Assembly: GCF_901709675.1 (NCBI RefSeq)
Contig: NC_051088.1
Location: 5,109,664-5,173,663 of the forward strand
Source: Syngnathus acus
Taxonomy: Eukaryota > Chordata > Actinopteri > Syngnathiformes > Syngnathidae
Reading direction: 5' to 3'
DNA: 64,000 nucleotides
The translations under genes were made by a program, and so were the position numbers. Positions within the stretch are counted from its first letter, which is position 1; each line of letters opens with the position of its first letter. The notes under the pieces are model-generated. The model saw only the letters and a list, made by a program, of their open reading frames with translations. It had not been told where the DNA came from and did no database searches. Below are positions 59,301 through 64,000 of the stretch, one piece after another.

Positions 59301-62300
59301 GGTTTCTGCCACCTAAGGAAAAATATTGCAATTGAACAGAATTTGATCACGTTGGTAACATCATCACTGCTAGCTTATATGCATCACCTCTGTGTACAAG
59401 GAATGAACAATAGCCGGTTCCCCCAGTTTGACAAACACAGCAGCCATGAGGAAGTAAGCTCCACATATCACAGTGCTATCCAGACCGTACTCCTCACTAG
59501 CAAAATATACCTGAAAATATATTCGACAGAAAGCCTCATGTGAAAATGTTGAAAGTACGCATCGACAGAGTTTACTCGTGACGACACGCACGTCGTTGGC
59601 AAAGTGAAAAAGAGCTGCCTCAAAGTGACCCGTAGCCGTGTGGAGGCAGCCCATGCTCCTGTGCAGTCGGTGGTGAACCGCATAGCCACATTCGGGGCTC
59701 TTCAAAACCGCCCACTCCGCCTGGGACAGCAGCTCCGCCACCAGGGCCAGATTATTCATGCCTGCAAGACACAATCACACAAATACCAATGTGGCTCACA
59801 AGAGATCGGACGAGCCGGGGGCAGCGTTCCTCACCCATATTAGCATCAGCCAGCAGCAGGTAAGCCGGCACCAGCTGGACTGTGTTGGGTCCATACACGT
59901 CAGTTGAACAGCGCAGGCAGGCCTGGGCGGCAGGCACAGCCTCTTGGTGCTTCCCCTCAGAGAGCTTGCTCTCTGCCACCAACCGGCAAATCTCTATCAG
60001 CTCTTTCTGCGCAAGAGTTACAATTCAAATTCATTTTGCCTGTTCTATGTTGCTTTTACAGCAGCCCGTAGGGAAAAGTAGGAAACTAATTTCTGGCAGG
60101 AAGTGCTATCTTTCATGGCCTAGGGATGTAATACTTTTACTTGGCATCAGACCTCATTTCTAGGTGCATGTTATGGCCTCACCGTTTTGAGTAGATTTTC
60201 AATGCGGCCGGCTCGTTGCATACTAAAAAGCGATGGGGTGCGAATGGGAATGAGCAACTGACAAATCCTCTTGTGGATACCTATCCAGTCAGATTGCTGG
60301 TGGTCTGCATCGCTGCCAGGTGAAAGAAGAATCGCAGGTTAGTGTTTGACAACAACTTCTTCAAGGGGTTATTTGTAGTTTGTTGTTGTTTTTAGAAACC
60401 ACAACCGGAGAGATTGAAGATCAGAACTGGAAGATGGGACCGACGAGGTGTCAATGATTTGTGGTTTGTGCACTCGGAACCTCGTGCTGGCACCTTAACT
60501 CTTCAGATTTACTGATACCAACTTGATCACGGCTGTGTTCATTTAATGGAGAATTTCCCCTCCCCCCCCCTCACACACACACAATTTTCAGGGTTTTAAA
60601 ATATAAAAAAAATAAATTACAGTACACTTTACACACCCTATTTCTCGATGTAATGAACAAATATTTAGACCCCGTGACATGCAAGTGAACGCCTGACCCA
60701 ACGGTATGTACAAAATTCAGTCCCATGACAGCTGTTAACAAAACATTATCCTGATAGTCTGATTCATTCCTGATCGAAGTCCCAACTATTTGCGCACAGG
60801 CTTTGCAAGGATCCCTAGGTGTGAGTCACTGATTCATTTTCGGATGTATCATCATACTAAATTGCATGCTTTTGCTCAACGGCTGCTGTAATTTTCTTCA
60901 GGCTGCTGCAACTGGGTTTTGGCGTCTTGTGTTCCTTTCCACTCAAGGAGCACATGGGACTGCGGTTTCTGTGCCGGAGACTGGAGAAGATGGCAGCAGG
61001 CAAAATACTTTGGCCACGTCGCATCCAAAAGTAACTCTTAAGGAGGACACTTGAAATATAACTTAAATATCTAATTGTGGAAAACTTCTGCATCAATGAG
61101 GAGTTCACCTTTGGTAATCAAATTATGAGAAACGTCAAGATGCAGCAGCACAGTTCTACACCACAACAAACTATCTCTACAGGAAATATGGATAATTCAT
61201 AACAGTTCTAGTCAAAATTGAATACTGTGTTTGCAAATGCAGCATTTGCTGACATAGCACTCAAGACTGTGCAGATGTCATCCAACTCTGGTACTTCCAC
61301 TGACTAGGTATGAAATTTTAGAGAATTTTTCAAAGTTGTAAAGACCAAAGGTTTGGGATACTGACAAGCCCGAGGCACAAATGGAAAAGTAATTACAGCT
61401 GATCTGTCATTTTCTGGCTAAATATAAAAACAATGCTTGACTATAAAGCATTTCGCCACAGCGTGTGGTTGAGAGTGGGGACCTCACTAAACTGTGCGCA
61501 CGCAGACACATGAAGAATCATCTTTATTTGTCATGGCTGCACAAATACACAAAATCTGACCTGTGGGTGTGACTGGTTGTTTGTTTCGTTGTGTGCCTTG
61601 CAACTGGCTGGCGACCAATTCAGCAACCCCGAACAGGATAAATGGTGGTGAAAATGGATGGAAATGGATGACCTCTGGCTTTGACCCATTACAGTCGTGA
61701 GCACAGCAAAGACAAGTTGTTAGTGGCACACAGGTGCCCATTCTGTACTTGTACACAAGTACTCAGTGGGAGCACTTTTGCTTATTAAAGGTTTAAGGAT
61801 GCGCTGGAGGGCATCATCACATCTAGCAACGACAACAGGGGTGGGGCAACGTTAAAAGGGGCCTATTGAGTTTCTCAGTCAACCTTGAAAAATATGATGC
61901 AATCCATCCATCCATTGAATCATCGAGCAAATTATACTATTAGGACTTGATTTCAAATAATATATTCAGCTAAGCTGAATAAACATAAAGTAACATAAAG
62001 CTCAGAGAGGCAAGAAGTCACATGAATAACAAAAAATGTTCCAATTTCATTTCCATTCTGGCAACAACTATCAAGTGATGTTGTAGCCTCCACGTGAGCA
62101 ACACTGCTACCTAGCGGTCACAGCCCTTATGTGCCTTCTGAATTTGTCATGGAACAGGTTACTGCAGCCTATTTACAATTTGCACGTATTTGCCATTCGT
62201 TATTTGTATTTCTAGGAACTTCAACTTGTACCTCACTAAATTTCCTAACTACTTTTTTACTTCGGTTAATGCGTGACCAGCATATGAAGCTCAAGCTACA

Positions 62301-62747
62301 AACACAGAGCTGAATAATACCGTCTTAAACTGTGACACTTAAATAAACTAATTAAATACAGATACAAGTAAAATATAGAAATTCTACCCACTCTCTATAA
62401 AACACGACTTTATTTATATTGAAGTGTAATGTCAGAAAATAACTTTTGATATTAAAGTACATCAGTTGTCAGAAACAAAAAATACTCTGTAGTATTCTAC
62501 AAAGTGACTTCAACCAGTTATTGTTAAGCTACTTATAACTCAAGTGTCGCTTTATACACAACTGCGTGTAATGCTTGTGATGATGTTCGGATGGTTGTTT
62601 CTCTTACCAGTAATAGGTGACTCGACACCTGCCGCATTGCAAGTAAGCTCTTTTTTGACACAGTTCACACAACTTTTCGGTTCCTTTGGGCAAAGCCAGG
62701 GGGATGATTTCGGTCGATGGTAGAACGCCTTGCGCTCTGGACTCCAT
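56196..62747 (-). CDS. zmynd12: Zinc finger MYND domain-containing protein 12, complete
   Basis: Ciliary/flagellar protein; in humans ZMYND12 is an axonemal protein of the sperm tail that works with TTC29. Eight exons (62747-62608, 60312-60183, 60006-59835, 59761-59592, 59510-59388, 59312-59219, 57942-57797, 56318-56196) give 365 residues, the same length as human. The MYND finger is at 27-64 with ligands Cys27, Cys30, Cys38, Cys41, Cys47, His51, His60 and Cys64. The rest is TPR-type helices, with conserved stretches SEGKHQEAVPAA, VQLVPAYLLLADA, AEWAVLKSPE and HFEAALFHFAND. The start MESRAQGVLPSTEIIPLALP aligns with human MNVIYPLAVP. All junctions keep the frame. It converges on rimkla and has an X-box and CRE upstream. 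Confidence 0.97.
56319..57796 (-). other. zmynd12: zmynd12 intron 7
   Basis: A 1.5-kb intron. It has a GATG/GACG simple repeat near 56600-56640. A 108-codon plus-strand open frame at 57037-57363 matches no family I know. Confidence 0.75.
56600..56640. repeat. (GATG/GACG)n simple repeat
   Basis: A degenerate run of GGATGGAC-type tetramers. Confidence 0.8.
57797..57942 (-). CDS. zmynd12: zmynd12 coding exon 7
   Basis: 48 codons plus two bases: EGQKVEVDKMLRSILAFEQD, then ETRKEPGIEALVAHALAMLS and FLGGDTVK. It aligns with human EAQEAEAIRILTSILNIRES. The acceptor is TTTAACTAG|ATG and the donor GTCAAG|GTGAGT. Confidence 0.96.
57943..59218 (-). other. zmynd12: zmynd12 intron 6 with an interspersed repeat
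   Basis: A 1.3-kb intron with an inverted teleost repeat at about 58625-58845. No other feature recognised. Confidence 0.75.
58625..58845 (-). repeat. Teleost interspersed repeat, inverted copy
   Basis: The landmarks are GGAGCCAATCCCAGTTGACT, CCCTGGACTGGTCGCTACTG, ACAAACAACCATTCACACTC and GGGGATGCGGAAGAAAGCCC, all on the reverse strand of the family. Confidence 0.75.
59219..59312 (-). CDS. zmynd12: zmynd12 coding exon 6
   Basis: 31 codons plus one base: VAETWHSHLAKLLQSHIQNM, then QKNPDMLEPSF. It aligns with human VSEIWHAYLNNHYQVLSQAH. The acceptor is TTTTTCCTTAG|GTGG and the donor CTTTG|GTGTGT. Confidence 0.95.
59388..59510 (-). CDS. zmynd12: zmynd12 coding exon 5
   Basis: 41 codons, phase 0/0: VYFASEEYGLDSTVICGAYF, then LMAAVFVKLGEPAIVHSLYT and E. 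It is a TPR-type helix pair. The acceptor is TATATTTTCAG|GTA and the donor ACAGAG|GTGATG. Confidence 0.95.
59592..59761 (-). CDS. zmynd12: zmynd12 coding exon 4
   Basis: 56 codons after two split bases: MNNLALVAELLSQAEWAVLK, then SPECGYAVHHRLHRSMGCLH and TATGHFEAALFHFAND. It matches human QAQWTVLKSTDCSNATHSLL and HFHLAND-like positions. The acceptor is GTGTCTTGCAG|GC. The donor GAC|GTGCGT is non-optimal but is the only one keeping the conserved frame. Confidence 0.95.
59835..60006 (-). CDS. zmynd12: zmynd12 coding exon 3
   Basis: 57 codons plus one base: KELIEICRLVAESKLSEGKH, then QEAVPAAQACLRCSTDVYGP and NTVQLVPAYLLLADANM. These are the first TPR-like helices. The acceptor is CTCTTGCGCAG|AAAG and the donor ATATGG|GTGAGG. 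Confidence 0.96.
60183..60312 (-). CDS. zmynd12: zmynd12 coding exon 2 (second half of MYND finger)
   Basis: It completes Cys47 (TG|C) and adds DADHQQSDWIGIHKRICQLL, then IPIRTPSLFSMQRAGRIENL and LKT. His51, His60 and Cys64 are the remaining zinc ligands. The acceptor is TTTCACCTGGCAG|CGAT and the donor AAACG|GTGAGG. Confidence 0.96.
60313..62607 (-). other. zmynd12: zmynd12 intron 1
   Basis: A 2.3-kb intron splitting the MYND finger. It contains a plus-oriented interspersed repeat (about 61558-61668). Otherwise AT-rich with no gene seen. Confidence 0.75.
61558..61668 (+). repeat. Teleost interspersed repeat, 3' part
   Basis: Contains GTGACTGGTTGTTTGTTTCG, GCAACTGGCTGGCGACCAAT and a GATAAATGG...AAATGGATGG end. 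Confidence 0.75.
62608..62747 (-). CDS. zmynd12: zmynd12 coding exon 1
   Basis: The ATG at 62747-62745. 46 codons plus two bases, from MESRAQGVLPSTEIIPLALP to CGRCRVTYY. It has the first four MYND cysteines (C27, C30, C38, C41). The donor is TACTG|GTAAGA. The start is chosen by its alignment with the human N-terminus, IYPLAVPKG. Confidence 0.95.
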
Positions 62748-62918
62748 TATTCATCCAGGACCCAAATACACGGGCGCACGCCAAAAATTACAGGACCCTC
62801 GTGTTCAAATGTTATTATCCAAAATGAATTCAGGAAACGAGAACTTATTGGTATTGTTTCGTATTTGTAGGATGCAGTTTTTTTCTGCTTCAATGAATCC
62901 ACTACGCTCTCACGCGTG

Positions 62919-62926
62919 TGACGTCA
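62919..62926. promoter_or_regulatory. zmynd12: Full CRE (TGACGTCA)
   Basis: The palindromic CREB/ATF site TGACGTCA lies about 170 bases upstream of the zmynd12 start codon, inside a local CpG-containing stretch (CACGCGTG before it, ACGCGTG after it). Confidence 0.6.
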
Positions 62927-62988
62927 TAACATTACGCGTGTTCTTTGTTGTGTGTTTGAACAGGTCACCATTGAGCGCGTTGTCTGAG

Positions 62989-63002
62989 GTCGTCATGGTA
63001 AC
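62989..63002. promoter_or_regulatory. zmynd12: RFX X-box
   Basis: GTCGTCATGGTAAC fits the X-box consensus GTHNYYATRRNAAC at every position. It lies about 242 bases upstream of the zmynd12 ATG. X-boxes bind RFX factors that drive ciliary genes, which agrees with a ciliary/flagellar role of ZMYND12. Confidence 0.7.
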
Positions 63003-63163
63003 GATCAACACTCCTCCACACACTTGGGCCACTGGTTTGCCTGATTAGGTTCTGCCAACTACTCCTACTTTTGTATTCTTTCTCTACTAGAGACTACTGT
63101 TTTTCCTTGTACTATTTTCTTCAATTACAACAAAATGTATCTTCGACTACTCCTACTACGGCA

Positions 63164-63206
<43 letters not shown>

Positions 63207-63208
63207 TC

Positions 63209-63243
<35 letters not shown>

Positions 63244-63263
63244 TCTACTACTACTACTACTAG
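63164..63263. repeat. (CTA)n trinucleotide repeat
   Basis: About 100 bases of CTA/TAC units with TTC and TCC interruptions. It yields a false poly-Leu frame on the plus strand. Confidence 0.95.
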
Positions 63264-63927
63264 CAATACTATTTTCTTCTATTAGTACTTATTTTAACAC
63301 AAGAACACGGAAAAATTGGACTGTAAAAGTTTAAATTAAAAAATATATATATTTTGGGGAGTTGAGTCTAACTGTTAACGAGGTGTTCCGAGGTCGGTCC
63401 AATTTTTCGCGCTAATTGGGTTGTTTTTAACTCAGTATTTTTAAGCATGTGGGTCACTACAAGTTATATAACGTAATAGTTCTTGTAATTATTACAAAAT
63501 GTGGTTTGGGCTTTTTTTAGGCTGTACCCAGTAACAGACCCTCAAAAGAAAGCACTTGTACTCATTTCTTTGACTGACATTTAATACTATAACAAAAAAA
63601 TTCTACAGGTACAAAAATAGATATCTGCATGCATTTTCCTAAAGAGTGTCCTACGTATTAGATATTTTTCACATTGGTGTATGTTCAACAATAAAAAACA
63701 TTCAGGAAAAAAATAGCATTTTAGCATGCAAGCCTGTCTTCTGCTATATCGTGAGTAAATGTTGAGGATTCAATCCCTTGCTAACAAAATAGATTCTTAG
63801 GGTTATAATTGTGTTCACTTTGAAGAAACAAAATTCCATTGACCAAAGCACAGAAGCAAGGAATATAAATTTGTGCTAAGCCTATCAATATTTTCCATCA
63901 CTGTTGACATTGTGTTGTTTTGCATGA

Positions 63928-64000
63928 TCACTCTTTCTTGCGCAAGTGGATGTAAATGATGCCGCTGCAGAGCAGGAGGGGCACACACACCCAGGCTAGG
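63928..64000 (-). CDS. C-terminal end of an unidentified membrane protein (partial)
   Basis: Minus-strand frame ending at TGA (63930-63928) reads LAWVCVPLLLCSGIIYIHLR then KKE. It is a hydrophobic, membrane-spanning segment followed by a basic tail, the usual form of a single-pass or last transmembrane helix with a short cytoplasmic end. The basic R-K-K-E end could be an ER-retrieval type signal, but it is not a canonical KKXX. A CTGCTCTGCAG just inside could instead be an acceptor, with the exon starting at 63964. I do not recognise the family. The rest lies off the right edge. Confidence 0.4.
   Translation of the reverse strand, partial: LAWVCVPLLLCSGIIYIHLRKKE

Larger units (their letters stand above)
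62748..63927. other. Region between zmynd12 and the right-edge gene
   Basis: It holds the zmynd12 promoter (X-box and CRE, about 62919-63002), a (CTA)n repeat and AT-rich sequence that probably includes the 3' UTR of the minus-strand gene at the edge (a minus-strand ATTAAA lies near 63585-63580). PPCS, which adjoins ZMYND12 in human, is not seen here. Confidence 0.6.

Noticed and set aside
63071-63334. Poly-Leu 87-codon frame, hydrophobic like a membrane protein
   Set aside because: The Leu run is only the (CTA)n repeat; no family support.

Overview
The window looks like teleost (ray-finned fish) nuclear DNA. It has three vertebrate genes with GT-AG introns, AT-rich introns full of CA, CATC, AAT and CTA microsatellites, L2-like LINE tails, teleost-type interspersed repeats ending in GGATAAGCGG/ATGGATGG, and several small inverted-repeat DNA transposons. 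The (AACCCTA)-rich element and the GTCGCTCCGGA-type terminal-repeat element suggest a percomorph fish. I cannot name the species.

Layout: (1) 1-22.2 kb, minus strand: six coding exons of foxj3, a forkhead transcription factor, from the start codon to the exon after the conserved Ser-rich block. Its 3' end lies off the left edge. A probable non-coding first exon lies near 33.24-33.6 kb. (2) 34-37.4 kb: intergenic sequence with a telomere-like repeat element. (3) 37.4-51.5 kb, plus strand: complete rimkla (N-acetylaspartylglutamate synthase A) in five coding exons, 395 aa, with a likely CCAAT promoter and 5'UTR intron. Intron 1 holds three transposon-type elements and a long CATC repeat. (4) 51.5-56.2 kb: convergent 3' UTRs and intergenic microsatellites. 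(5) 56.2-62.75 kb, minus strand: complete zmynd12 (MYND finger + TPR ciliary/flagellar protein) in eight exons, 365 aa, with a perfect RFX X-box and a CRE upstream. (6) 63.93-64.0 kb, minus strand: the probable C-terminal end of another, membrane-anchored protein.

The gene order and orientations FOXJ3(-) RIMKLA(+) ZMYND12(-) match human 1p34.2, so this is an old syntenic block. The genes do not form a pathway: foxj3 is a nuclear regulator, rimkla makes a neuropeptide, zmynd12 serves the axoneme. I found no clearly novel system. The most unusual points are a His/Gly-rich insertion in Foxj3, the X-box/CRE promoter of zmynd12, and transposons carrying telomere-like or 118-bp tandem arrays.
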